Assembly: GCA_903854725.1 (NCBI GenBank)
Contig: CAINWZ010000004.1
Span: forward strand, 1-44,654
Direction of reading: 5' to 3'
From: an uncultured Bacteroidota bacterium
GTDB taxonomy: Bacteria; Bacteroidota; Bacteroidia; Chitinophagales; Chitinophagaceae
DNA length: 44,654 nt
Below are positions 34,967-43,723 of this stretch, piece by piece. The notes below the pieces were generated by a model. That model was not told the origin of the DNA. It worked only from the letters and a program-made list of their open reading frames with translations, and searched no databases. The position numbers were made by a program, and so were the translations under genes. Each line of letters begins with the position of its first letter. Position 1 is the first letter of the stretch.

Positions 34967-35725
34967 ATGCGTATATATCCTTTATCAGAAGGCAGTTTCT
35001 CCATTGACGAAACGAAGGTATTTAAACCATTTAACAGCAGCAGTCCTGATTATCCCAATAGGCCCAAAGGAAGTATTTTAGTGGAAGTGCAGCCCTTTGT
35101 TATTATCACAGACAATGATATTATATTATTAGATACCGGGCTTGGTTACTTAAATAAAATGGGTGTTTTGCAAATTCACGAAAATCTAATGGCCTTAGGT
35201 ATTGACCCTTCAAAAGTCACCAAAGTATTTTTAAGCCACTTACACAAAGACCACGCAGGTGGAATTAGTTACTTACATCCAGTGCATCAAGAACAATTCA
35301 TAAGTTTTCCTTATGCAAAATATTATGTACAAAGAAGAGAATTTGACGAAGTAATGAAAAATAGCCATAACCCAACTTTACTTGCACAAATAGGTGTGCT
35401 TGAAAATTTTAGTGGTGTGGTATGGCTTACACAGGATAAAGGTGTTATTGACAATCTTATTCATTACGAAATAACAGGTGGCCATAGCGAATTTCACCAA
35501 GTAGCTTGGATGAAAGAAAATGAAGAAATTATTTTTTTCGGTGCAGATGTAGCTCCTCAATTACAACAAATGAAATCTAGATTTGTAGCAAAATATGATA
35601 TGGACGGCAAGAAATCAATGGAGTGGAGACAACAATGGTGGGTAACTGGCGCGAAAGAGCAATGGACCTTTGCATTTTATCATGACATTGGTCAGCCTAC
35701 CTTTCGAATAGATACAACTATCTAA
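34967..35725 (+). CDS. MBL-fold metallohydrolase (lactonase-like)
   Basis: A 252-residue cytoplasmic metallo-beta-lactamase-fold protein. The dinuclear metal motif is HLHKDH in VFLSHLHKDHAGG. Further conserved points are LLDTGLGY, a TGGHSEFHQ histidine, FFGADV, and a late HDIG. This order resembles the AHL-lactonase-like subgroup, but homologues hydrolyse many esters and thioesters, so the substrate is unknown. It sits directly after rodA yet carries its own promoter, so a role in cell-wall synthesis should not be assumed. Downstream lies an 18-bp palindrome before ppc. Confidence 0.87.
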   Translation: MRIYPLSEGSFSIDETKVFKPFNSSSPDYPNRPKGSILVEVQPFVIITDNDIILLDTGLGYLNKMGVLQIHENLMALGIDPSKVTKVFLSHLHKDHAGGISYLHPVHQEQFISFPYAKYYVQRREFDEVMKNSHNPTLLAQIGVLENFSGVVWLTQDKGVIDNLIHYEITGGHSEFHQVAWMKENEEIIFFGADVAPQLQQMKSRFVAKYDMDGKKSMEWRQQWWVTGAKEQWTFAFYHDIGQPTFRIDTTI

Positions 35726-35756
35726 AACAAACATTCATTAGGAATCAATGCTGGCA

Positions 35757-35774
35757 AGGCTTTCATGAAAGCCT
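35757..35774. promoter_or_regulatory. Perfect 18-bp palindrome between the MBL gene and ppc
   Basis: AGGCTTTCATGAAAGCCT is fully self-complementary. It lies 31 nt after the MBL stop and 13 nt before the ppc -7 box. It is followed by CCTTTATTT, a poor T-tract, so it is either a weak terminator or an operator for ppc. Confidence 0.55.
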
Positions 35775-35787
35775 CCTTTATTTGTAC

Positions 35788-35795
35788 TACCTTTG
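35788..35795 (+). promoter_or_regulatory. -7 box (TACCTTTG) of ppc
   Basis: A perfect TAnnTTTG match 11 nt before the ATG at 35807. It lies inside a longer open frame that begins at 35765, so that longer start is very unlikely. Confidence 0.65.
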
Positions 35796-35806
35796 CGGTA
35801 TTCCTT

Positions 35807-38398
35807 ATGACAAGCTCCACTAATATTTACTCGCAACAGTTTAGAAGAAATGTATCTGATAAATACATTATCTATAATAGTTTATTTGCAGCACTCCCCT
35901 ATTCTGGTGTGGCGAATGTTGGCGCCTTATTACCCATATTATTGCAAACCTGTGAAGAAGGTTATGCAAAAGGAAAATCGCCCACTGAAATTGTAGATTA
36001 TTTTTTTAGCAGGCACACACAGGTTGAAGAAGAAAAAGAAAAAATTGACCACTTATTTAAATATGTGCAATACATAGAAAGACAAGTGGTTTTATTTGAT
36101 GCCATTGAAGACGCTGCCTTTACAACTGTTAATGATATTGACGGGCCTGGTAGTTTAAAGACATTAATTAGAGACGCTGCATTTACCGGGAAAAATCAAG
36201 CCTTAAAAAATAAATTAAAAGATTTTAAAGTGCGCATTGTACTAACAGCGCACCCCACTCAGTTTTATCCTGCCAATGTATTAGGTATCATTCATGATAT
36301 GGGAGAAGCCATTGGTAAAAATGAATTCAATACCATTAACCAATATATTCAACAATTAGGTCTTACCCCTTTTTTTAATAAGAAGCAGCCTACCCCAACG
36401 GATGAAGCATTAAATTTAATGTGGTATCTAGAAAACATTTTCTACCATGCTGTAGGTAACATTTATAATACCATCATCAACGAAGTATTTGATAACCAAT
36501 ATGATAATCAGAACCCTTTTATTGAATTAGGCTTTTGGCCTGGCGGGGATAGAGATGGCAATCCCTTTGTAAATGCTGCTACCACTATAAAAGTGGCAAA
36601 GGCATTAAGAAGTAGCATTATAGTTTGTTATTACAGAGATGTTAGAAAGTTAAAACGTAAGCTAACATTTTCAGGCATTGATGTATTGCTCCATAATCTT
36701 GAAGCTTTACTATATGAAAACGTTTTTAGACCCGATACAAGTCATCCTATTGTAAAAGAAGAAATAATTGAAAGTTTAGAGACGATTAGAAAAAAAATAA
36801 TATCGGAAGATCATTCTCTTTATTTAAGTAGACTAGAAGGCTTACTACATAAAGTAAAATTATTTGGAACACACTTTGCTTCCTTAGATATTAGACAGGA
36901 TAGCCGAATACATCGTAAAGTATTAATGGACATTAATGATAAAGTAAATGAGAAGAATGGTAAAAACTTATTACCCAAAGATTACGAAACTTTATCTCCT
37001 GCAGCACAAATTGAAATTTTAAGTACCCTAAAAGGAAACATACAAGCGGCTGATTATAGTGAATCCATTACAAAAGATACGATAGAAAGCATTTATGCCA
37101 TTAAAGAAGTACAGCAAATGAATGGTGTTGCTGGCTGCCATCGATATGTCATTAGCAATTGTCAATCGTCCGTAAATGTAATGGAATTATATGCTCTTTG
37201 TAGATTATGTGGATGGGATGATACACTGGCCACACTAGATATTGTTCCCTTATTTGAAACCATTGATGATTTAGCGGCATCTGAAAATATAATGCAGACA
37301 TTATATAGTGAGCCCTCTTATGCATCACATTTAAAAGTAAGACAGCAGCAACAACCCATTATGCTGGGATTCAGTGACGGCACAAAAGATGGCGGTTATT
37401 TACAAGCTAACTGGAGTATTTATAAAGCAAAAGAGATACTTACAAAGGTTTCTAGAGAAAATGAAATAGTGGTTAAGTTTTTTGATGGCCGTGGCGGCCC
37501 ACCTTCAAGAGGCGGCGGAAAGACGCATCAATTTTATGCCTCCATGGGGAATCAAATTGAAAATGAAGAAATTCAACTTACCGTACAAGGTCAAACTATC
37601 ACTTCCAACTTTGGCACTATACAATCTGCCCAATATAATTTGGAGCAACTATTAAGTGCTGGTGTAAGCAATGAGCTTTTTGCAGATACCAAATTGCAAA
37701 TTTCCGAACAAGACAGAAATTTACTAGAAGAACTAGGAAATATAAGCTATCAATCTTATCAACAATTAAAAGAACATCCCTTATTCTTACCTTACTTGCA
37801 AAAATTTAGTCCTTTAAATTATTATAGCAAGAGTAATATCGCAAGCCGACCTGCTAAAAGAGGTAGTGGGAATAGTTTAACCTTTGCCGACTTAAGAGCT
37901 ATTCCCTTTGTGGGCAGCTGGAGTCAATTAAAACAAAATGTGCCAGGCTTCTATGGCGTAGGAACTGCCTTGCAAGTAATAAAAGAAAAAGGAAAATGGC
38001 AGGAGGTGCAATCCTTGTTTAATTCGATTGCCTTTTTTAGAACACTGATAGACAACAGCATGATGAGCATGGTGAAATCAAATTTTGCTATTACAAAATA
38101 TGTAGAAGCAGATGCGGAATTTAGTGCAATATGGAAAAATATTAAAGAGGAATTTAAACTCACTACTCAATTGTACTTGGAACTATGCAATGGAAAAAGT
38201 TTAATGGAGAATGACATTGTAAGTAAACATTCCATTTTATTAAGAGATAGAATTGTACTCCCCTTACTTACGATTCAACAATATGCATTAGGTAAAATTC
38301 CTGCAATAAACAAAGATCCAATCGCCTTAGCGTCTTATGAAAAATTATTGACTAGAACCATGTTTGGCATCATTAACGCAGCGCGCAATTCAGCCTAA
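35807..38398 (+). CDS. ppc: Phosphoenolpyruvate carboxylase
   Basis: An 863-residue cytoplasmic enzyme that carboxylates phosphoenolpyruvate to oxaloacetate, refilling the TCA cycle. The catalytic histidine is in LTAHPTQ (H149 from this start). GFWPGGDRDGNPFV and the glycine-rich FFDGRGGPPSRGGG are the substrate loops. Start 35807 is chosen because the promoter box lies just upstream. Starting at 35765 would add a false signal-peptide-like sequence to a cytosolic enzyme. The C-terminus is INAARNSA, where most PEP carboxylases end in a conserved QNTG or RNTG. It converges with the glycosylase gene over a 12-nt gap. Confidence 0.95.
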   Translation: MTSSTNIYSQQFRRNVSDKYIIYNSLFAALPYSGVANVGALLPILLQTCEEGYAKGKSPTEIVDYFFSRHTQVEEEKEKIDHLFKYVQYIERQVVLFDAIEDAAFTTVNDIDGPGSLKTLIRDAAFTGKNQALKNKLKDFKVRIVLTAHPTQFYPANVLGIIHDMGEAIGKNEFNTINQYIQQLGLTPFFNKKQPTPTDEALNLMWYLENIFYHAVGNIYNTIINEVFDNQYDNQNPFIELGFWPGGDRDGNPFVNAATTIKVAKALRSSIIVCYYRDVRKLKRKLTFSGIDVLLHNLEALLYENVFRPDTSHPIVKEEIIESLETIRKKIISEDHSLYLSRLEGLLHKVKLFGTHFASLDIRQDSRIHRKVLMDINDKVNEKNGKNLLPKDYETLSPAAQIEILSTLKGNIQAADYSESITKDTIESIYAIKEVQQMNGVAGCHRYVISNCQSSVNVMELYALCRLCGWDDTLATLDIVPLFETIDDLAASENIMQTLYSEPSYASHLKVRQQQQPIMLGFSDGTKDGGYLQANWSIYKAKEILTKVSRENEIVVKFFDGRGGPPSRGGGKTHQFYASMGNQIENEEIQLTVQGQTITSNFGTIQSAQYNLEQLLSAGVSNELFADTKLQISEQDRNLLEELGNISYQSYQQLKEHPLFLPYLQKFSPLNYYSKSNIASRPAKRGSGNSLTFADLRAIPFVGSWSQLKQNVPGFYGVGTALQVIKEKGKWQEVQSLFNSIAFFRTLIDNSMMSMVKSNFAITKYVEADAEFSAIWKNIKEEFKLTTQLYLELCNGKSLMENDIVSKHSILLRDRIVLPLLTIQQYALGKIPAINKDPIALASYEKLLTRTMFGIINAARNSA

Positions 38399-38410
38399 AC
38401 CTTTATACTC

Positions 38411-39019
38411 TTACACCGCGCCATTATCTTTCCAGTTCCATAAATGCAAGCAGGCATAGGTTTTAAAGGGAGACCAGCTTTGCGATTTTTTAATCATTTT
38501 AGTATGTAACTCTTTTTTAGAAGTATACTTTATTTTATATAACTTAATCATTGCTTGCTGAATACCTAAATCATCCACAGCAAAAACATCTTCGTGCCCT
38601 AGACTAAACATAAGAAGCATTTCTACAGTCCACCTACCTACTCCTTTGATTTGAGTAAGCAATTCAATCACTTCTTCTGGATCCATTTTGTACAATTGCT
38701 TATCAGTAATTTGATGAGTCATAAAAAAAGTAGCTACATTTTTAACATAATTTACTTTAGCATTACTCAATCCAATACCTCTTAACACCTCAAAGGGGGT
38801 GTCAATTACCTGTTGCATAGTTGGCTCTTTTCCGCCAAACACATCTAAAAAACGTTTAAAAATAATTGCCGCTACACTTGTACTCAATTGCTGAGAGACT
38901 ATGCTTGCCATTAAACGCACTGCTGTATTTTTTCTTTTCTTCAAAACATACGGCTTCCCCTTAATGAGTGTTGCTAAGCCAGTTTCCTTTTTTAAATGTT
39001 TTTGATAGGACATAGCCAC
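38411..39019 (-). CDS. AlkA-like DNA-3-methyladenine glycosylase (HhH-GPD)
   Basis: A 202-residue base-excision glycosylase of the helix-hairpin-helix superfamily, which removes alkylated bases. Conserved points are SIVSQQLSTSVA (39-50), the HhH hairpin IKGVGRWTVEMLL (124-136), and the catalytic aspartate in FAVDDLGIQ (D149 or D150). It lacks the iron-sulfur cysteines of Nth and the N-terminal domain of E. coli AlkA, as expected for the short form. Translation may start at the first ATG (39019) or two codons later. It converges with ppc and diverges from the NTF2-like gene. Confidence 0.9.
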   Translation of the reverse strand: MAMSYQKHLKKETGLATLIKGKPYVLKKRKNTAVRLMASIVSQQLSTSVAAIIFKRFLDVFGGKEPTMQQVIDTPFEVLRGIGLSNAKVNYVKNVATFFMTHQITDKQLYKMDPEEVIELLTQIKGVGRWTVEMLLMFSLGHEDVFAVDDLGIQQAMIKLYKIKYTSKKELHTKMIKKSQSWSPFKTYACLHLWNWKDNGAV

Positions 39020-39075
39020 AAATTAGGTAGATTTCAATAATTTTTATTAACTTTTCAATGAATAAATTACAACCC

Positions 39076-39498
39076 ATGAAGAAATATTTTACTTTAATAA
39101 CCCTTTTCATTTGCCTTATAAGTGTTGGCCAAAACACCGACAAACAAGCTATCCAACAATTATTGGACAAACAAATCATTGCATGGAACCAAGGTAATAT
39201 TGATGCATTCATGCTAGGTTACTGGGAAAACGATAGTCTTTTATTTATGGGGAAGAATGGTCCTACCTATGGCTACACTACTACGTTAAACAATTACAAA
39301 AAGAACTATCCTGATACAAGCCATATGGGGCAATTAGCATTTACCATTACACGTATGCAGCCACTCAATGTGGATCACTATTTCATTATTGGAAAATTTT
39401 ATTTAAAAAGGAGTATAGGCGATGCCAGTGGAAATTTCACACTCTTGTTTAGAAAAATTAAAGGTGTATGGAAAATAATAGCCGATCATACTAGCTAA
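39076..39498 (+). CDS. Secreted NTF2-like (SnoaL/DUF4440-type) protein
   Basis: A 140-residue small protein. The signal peptide is MKKYFTLITLFICLISVGQ if translation starts at 39076; an in-frame ATG at 39058 would add six residues before it. The rest is a single NTF2-like cone fold: an N-terminal helix (KQAIQQLLDKQIIAWNQGNIDAFMLGYWEN), then FMGKNGPTYGY and the final strands ending in RKIKGVWKIIADHTS. Such domains bind small ligands or act as simple isomerases or accessory proteins. No catalytic residue can be named. Its stop faces that of the next minus-strand gene across a 7-nt gap. Confidence 0.82.
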   Translation: MKKYFTLITLFICLISVGQNTDKQAIQQLLDKQIIAWNQGNIDAFMLGYWENDSLLFMGKNGPTYGYTTTLNNYKKNYPDTSHMGQLAFTITRMQPLNVDHYFIIGKFYLKRSIGDASGNFTLLFRKIKGVWKIIADHTS

Positions 39499-39505
39499 AG
39501 AGCAG

Positions 39506-39739
39506 CTACTCTATTTTTATACCAATGGGATTTTTCCAAATTCGATAGAGTAGATAAGCGAAACCAATAAAGCTTGTTATCAGATAAAGGTAAAATAAAA
39601 TATTGCCCAGCTTCCAATGGGTTTCAATAAATGCATACCCCCACATAATTCCAAAAGCTACATTTAAAGACATCCAAAATACCACTAAGCCAATAGTACG
39701 CATAATTCTATTTAAGTATTGAAGTAATAAAGGATCCAT
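39506..39739 (-). CDS. Small two-helix membrane protein downstream of the M23 peptidase
   Basis: A 77-residue protein with two hydrophobic helices (about 13-33 and 44-66) and a basic C-terminal end (YRIWKNPIGIKIE). It starts 4 nt after the stop codon of the M23 peptidase gene, so the two are almost surely cotranscribed. I do not recognise a family. A structural or accessory role in the envelope is plausible from context only. Confidence 0.75.
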   Translation of the reverse strand: MDPLLLQYLNRIMRTIGLVVFWMSLNVAFGIMWGYAFIETHWKLGNILFYLYLITSFIGFAYLLYRIWKNPIGIKIE

Positions 39740-39743
39740 ATAC

Positions 39744-40715
39744 TTAGTCTAAGCTTTGTTTATTTGCAGCGGCAGCTTTCAAAATGCGATCAAATTGCGC
39801 AGGCGTTAAATCATTATAAAAATAATAAACTGGATCTACTTTAGCGCCTCTTTTAATGACTTCATAATGACAGTGTGGTCCCGTGCTTTTTCCTGTGCTA
39901 CCAATATAGCCAATCACTTCGCCTCTTTTAATAACCTGACCTAGCTTGGCTTTTACGCGAACCATATGACCATACAAAGTTTGATAGCCATACCCATGAT
40001 TGATCACCACTTTGTTTCCATAACCATCACTATTAAACCCTGCAGCTTGCACCACCCCATCTGCTGTTGCATAGATGGGCGTTCCAGACGGGGCTGTAAA
40101 ATCAAGGCCTGCGTGTAAACGATAATCCTTATACAAGGGGTCAATTCTATACCCATATCCTGAAGCAATTCTATTTAAATTTTTATTACTTACCGGCTGA
40201 ATCGCAGGAATTGCCCTTAATAATTTTTCTTTATTTTTTACCATGGCTCCTACTTCTAGATAGGACTTATCCTGAAAGGCAGATCGCACACTTAAATTAT
40301 TTAACTGCTCAATCATATTAGACAATAATTCAGCGCTTGAAAAATTTTGAATCATCCTTACTTCCTTCTGGGCTTCGATATCTTTTAAACGCTCACTATC
40401 TGGTATGGGGCTTGATTCAAATATCGAACGATACACTTCATTGTCCCTACTTTCTAATTCGGTCATTTGCAACTCCAACTGTCTAATCCTATCTTGGATA
40501 ACACTATAATTTTCTTTATACATTTCATTCTGCTGACGAAGCAATTTTTCCTTGGGAGAATCAATATATTGAAATAGAACAATGACAATCACTATGCCCG
40601 TCACTATAGAAGCCGCTATAAAGCCAAACAGCTGTAGCAAACGAACCCTAAGTGGCACTTCCACTTTTTCAAATCGAAGGGTATGCGTATTAAAGAAGTA
40701 TTTTATTTTCTTCAT
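39744..40715 (-). CDS. M23 family metallopeptidase (LytM domain), membrane-anchored
   Basis: A 323-residue envelope protein: a short cytoplasmic basic segment, one membrane helix (about 29-50), a coiled coil (about 57-95), then the LytM endopeptidase domain (about 185-300). Metal-binding motifs are HAGLDF (first His and Asp) and HCHYEV (HxH), with GYGYRIDP and TLYGHM between them, so it looks catalytically intact. It would cut peptidoglycan crosslinks or activate an amidase. It diverges from alaS with a 124-nt gap and is followed 4 nt later by a small membrane protein. From memory, the M23-alaS neighbourhood is common in Bacteroidota. Confidence 0.92.
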   Translation of the reverse strand: MKKIKYFFNTHTLRFEKVEVPLRVRLLQLFGFIAASIVTGIVIVIVLFQYIDSPKEKLLRQQNEMYKENYSVIQDRIRQLELQMTELESRDNEVYRSIFESSPIPDSERLKDIEAQKEVRMIQNFSSAELLSNMIEQLNNLSVRSAFQDKSYLEVGAMVKNKEKLLRAIPAIQPVSNKNLNRIASGYGYRIDPLYKDYRLHAGLDFTAPSGTPIYATADGVVQAAGFNSDGYGNKVVINHGYGYQTLYGHMVRVKAKLGQVIKRGEVIGYIGSTGKSTGPHCHYEVIKRGAKVDPVYYFYNDLTPAQFDRILKAAAANKQSLD

Positions 40716-40768
40716 GTGAAATAAGCCATTTTTTGTCTAAATAAGGCCATAAAAAAGCCCCAATTCCT

Positions 40769-40776
40769 TACCTTTG
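40769..40776 (+). promoter_or_regulatory. -7 box (TACCTTTG) of alaS
   Basis: A perfect TAnnTTTG match 63 nt before the alaS start codon, so the leader is about 55-60 nt. No riboswitch-like structure is obvious in it. Confidence 0.6.
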
Positions 40777-40839
40777 AGGACATTAAAAAAGCATAACAAA
40801 TATAGCTTTTAAGACCAACACAGCCTAAAATTAAGCTAC

Positions 40840-43527
40840 ATGATGAAGAGCCCTGAAATAAGACAACAATTTTTAGATTTTTTTGCATCTAAAGGGCATG
40901 CCATTGTACCCTCTGCTCCCATTGTCGTTAAAAACGATCCTACGCTACTGTTTACCAATGCTGGTATGAATCAGTTTAAAGACTTTTTTTTAGGTAACCA
41001 AGTTCCATCACATACGCGTATTGCTGATACACAAAAATGCTTACGTGTAAGTGGCAAGCACAATGATCTAGAAGAAGTAGGTGTAGATACCTATCACCAT
41101 ACTATGTTTGAAATGTTGGGCAATTGGAGTTTTGGCGATTACTTTAAAGGAGAAGCTATTGAATGGAGTTGGGAATTATTAACAAAAGTATATGGCATTG
41201 ATCCTGACAGATTATATGTAACAGTTTTTGAAGGTGACGCTTCCGAAAATTTGCCCGCTTCTAGTGAAGCTTTAATGCATTGGAAAAAATGGGTATCTGA
41301 GGACAAAATAATTTACGGTAATAAAAAAGATAATTTCTGGGAGATGGGTGATACCGGACCCTGCGGCCCTTGCAGTGAGGTACATGTGGATATGAGATCG
41401 GAGGAAGAAATTGCAAAAATACCAGGTCGTGATTTAGTCAATAAAGATCATCCACAAGTTATTGAAATTTGGAACAATGTATTTATTCAATACAACAGAA
41501 AAAAAGATGGTAGTCTAGAAGCACTTCCTAATAAACATGTAGATACAGGAATGGGCTTTGAGAGATTGGTTCGTGTAATACAAAATAAAAAAAGTAACTA
41601 CGATACAGATGTTTTTACTGGCACCATTGAAGCCGTAGAAAAAATTACGCAAAAAAATTACGACTATAGCGACAGCAAACAAGCTATTGCTTTTAGAGTT
41701 ATCGCCGATCATATTCGCGCCATTGCATTTACCATTGCAGATGGCCAATTACCAGCAAATACAGGCGCAGGTTATGTTATACGCAGAATACTAAGACGAG
41801 CTGTTAGGTATTATTATTCTTATTTAGATTATAAGCATCCTTTATTACATCAATTAATGCCGCTGTTAGCAAAACAATTTGAAAATGTATTCCCTGAATT
41901 AACTGGACAATTAGATTTTGTAAGTAAAGTAGTGAAAGAAGAAGAGGAAGGATTTTTACGCACTTTAGAAAAGGGATTAAAGCGTATGGATGATATTATT
42001 AATACGCATCCGAAAAATTCAACCATCGAAGGAAAGTTGGTTTTTGAATTATTTGATACTTTCGGTTTTCCGGTTGATTTAACTAGGTTAATTGCAAGTG
42101 AGAATAATTTAGAAGTGGACGAACCTGGATTTGAAAAAGAAATGCAGCAACAAAAAAACAGAAGCCGTGCTGCCACTGCTATTGATACAGGAGATTGGAT
42201 ACAAGTTAACCCAGATAAAGAAACGAATTTTGTAGGTTACACGAAGATGGAAGCCAACGCTACCATTATAAAATATAGAAATGTAAAAGCGAAAGGAAAA
42301 GAAGCCTTTCAATGGGTATTGTCTGAAACTCCTTTTTATGCAGAAAGTGGCGGTCAGATTGGTGATATAGGCAGCTTTCAATTTGAAGACGGAACAAATA
42401 TTGCAGTAACAGATACCAAAAAAGAGAATAATTTATTTATACATTTTACCGAAAGCTTGCCTGCAAAAATTTCAAACAGCGTAAAAGCAACTGTAAATAC
42501 ATCTGCTAGAAAAGCCACCACTTTGCACCATTCAGCTACCCATTTATTACATGCAGCCTTAAGAAATGTATTAGGCAAACACGTAGCACAAAAAGGAAGT
42601 TTAGTAAACACAGAGCAATTAAGATTCGATTTTTCTCATTTTGCTAAAATGACAACTGAAGAAATAAGCCAAGTTGAAAATCTGGTGAATGAAAAAATAA
42701 AACTAAATATTCCTGTAGTCATAAAGGAAATGAATAAAGAAGAAGCGATACAATTAGGAGCTATGGCTTTATTTGGAGAAAAATATGGAGATAAAGTGCG
42801 CGTAGTTGTCATGGACCCTGCTTATTCTATTGAATTATGCGGAGGTACACATGTGGGACATACCGGAGAAATTGGCCAATTTATTTTAAAAGCAGAAGCC
42901 TCTGTAGCAGCAGGCGTTAGAAGAATAGAAGCAGTAGTGGGAGAAGCTGCAGGACAGCATATGACAGATGTAAAGGAAAAATTACACAAACAAATTAATC
43001 AACTTACAGAAGTTTGTGCATTACTTGCTGCAAAATTAGATCACCCTATTACAGCACCTGAGTGGAATGAGAATTCTTCTGTCTCCGTCTTAAATGATAC
43101 GATTGCCACACTACAATTGAATCAAAAAGAATTGTCTAAGAAATTAGAAAGCCAAGAAGCTTTACTTGTAAATGAATTGACTGCTAAGTATACAGCAAAT
43201 TTTGAAAACATAAACGGTGTGGCCTTTTTAGGAATGGAGGTAAACTTAAGCAGTGCTGATAATCTTAAAAAATTAACTGTAGCCTTAGGCCAAACACAAA
43301 ATAATCATTGCATTATTTTAGTAGCGACTATCGAAGCAAAAGCCGCTGTTGCTCTTTCCATAAGCGAATCATTAACTACTAAGATGCAAGCAACACAAAT
43401 GATCAAAGAAAAAATTGCACCTCTTATTAAAGGTGGTGGTGGTGGTCAAAAAACATTGGCAACTGCAGGTGGCCAAGATGCAAGTCAACTCAATAAAGTC
43501 ATTGAGGTGGTGAAACAAAGCTTATAG
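40840..43527 (+). CDS. alaS: Alanyl-tRNA synthetase
   Basis: An 895-residue class II tRNA synthetase that charges tRNA-Ala and edits mischarged Ser and Gly. The catalytic core starts IRQQFLDFFASKGH and contains LFTNAGMNQFKDFFLG and DTYHHTMFEMLGNWSFGDYFK (split over residues 88-108). The editing domain has the zinc motif H564-SAT-H568 and C667-GGTH671. The C-terminal domain ends with the glycine-rich IKGGGGGQKTLATAGGQ. Length is slightly above E. coli AlaRS. ATG at 40840 or 40843 (two Met in a row) is possible. Confidence 0.98.
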   Translation: MMKSPEIRQQFLDFFASKGHAIVPSAPIVVKNDPTLLFTNAGMNQFKDFFLGNQVPSHTRIADTQKCLRVSGKHNDLEEVGVDTYHHTMFEMLGNWSFGDYFKGEAIEWSWELLTKVYGIDPDRLYVTVFEGDASENLPASSEALMHWKKWVSEDKIIYGNKKDNFWEMGDTGPCGPCSEVHVDMRSEEEIAKIPGRDLVNKDHPQVIEIWNNVFIQYNRKKDGSLEALPNKHVDTGMGFERLVRVIQNKKSNYDTDVFTGTIEAVEKITQKNYDYSDSKQAIAFRVIADHIRAIAFTIADGQLPANTGAGYVIRRILRRAVRYYYSYLDYKHPLLHQLMPLLAKQFENVFPELTGQLDFVSKVVKEEEEGFLRTLEKGLKRMDDIINTHPKNSTIEGKLVFELFDTFGFPVDLTRLIASENNLEVDEPGFEKEMQQQKNRSRAATAIDTGDWIQVNPDKETNFVGYTKMEANATIIKYRNVKAKGKEAFQWVLSETPFYAESGGQIGDIGSFQFEDGTNIAVTDTKKENNLFIHFTESLPAKISNSVKATVNTSARKATTLHHSATHLLHAALRNVLGKHVAQKGSLVNTEQLRFDFSHFAKMTTEEISQVENLVNEKIKLNIPVVIKEMNKEEAIQLGAMALFGEKYGDKVRVVVMDPAYSIELCGGTHVGHTGEIGQFILKAEASVAAGVRRIEAVVGEAAGQHMTDVKEKLHKQINQLTEVCALLAAKLDHPITAPEWNENSSVSVLNDTIATLQLNQKELSKKLESQEALLVNELTAKYTANFENINGVAFLGMEVNLSSADNLKKLTVALGQTQNNHCIILVATIEAKAAVALSISESLTTKMQATQMIKEKIAPLIKGGGGGQKTLATAGGQDASQLNKVIEVVKQSL

Positions 43528-43559
43528 TGGCTGATGAATTTATTTCTGGCATTTGCTCT

Positions 43560-43581
43560 ATAGATTTTTAAATTAATCTAT
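43560..43581. other. Weak hairpin after alaS
   Basis: ATAGATT-8 nt-AATCTAT forms an AT-rich 7-bp stem 33 nt after the alaS stop, without a clear T-tract. It may help end the alaS transcript. Otherwise the 196-nt gap holds only the promoter box of the next gene. Confidence 0.3.
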
Positions 43582-43650
43582 TGATAATCAATTATATAAG
43601 ATTTTAACAAATTAATATTTGCGAATAATTTCGTAGTAAAGAATTTTTCT

Positions 43651-43658
43651 TACTTTTG
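43651..43658 (+). promoter_or_regulatory. -7 box (TACTTTTG) of the plug/PDZ gene
   Basis: A perfect TAnnTTTG match 65 nt before the start codon. TTTCG at 43629-43633, 17 nt upstream, may be a weak -33 element. Confidence 0.6.
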
Positions 43659-43723
43659 AATTCGGACAAAAAATATTTTTTACAAATAGAACCTACCCAT
43701 ATCATTATTTACAATTTGAAACT

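Noticed and set aside
35765..35806. Signal peptide on PEP carboxylase
   Set aside because: The sequence MKASFICTTFAVFLM comes from a frame that crosses the palindrome and promoter. The enzyme is cytosolic, and the ATG at 35807 follows the -7 box.
38961..39212. Minus-strand open frame of 83 codons
   Set aside because: It lies antisense to the NTF2-like gene, which has a signal peptide and a family fold, and overlaps the glycosylase start.
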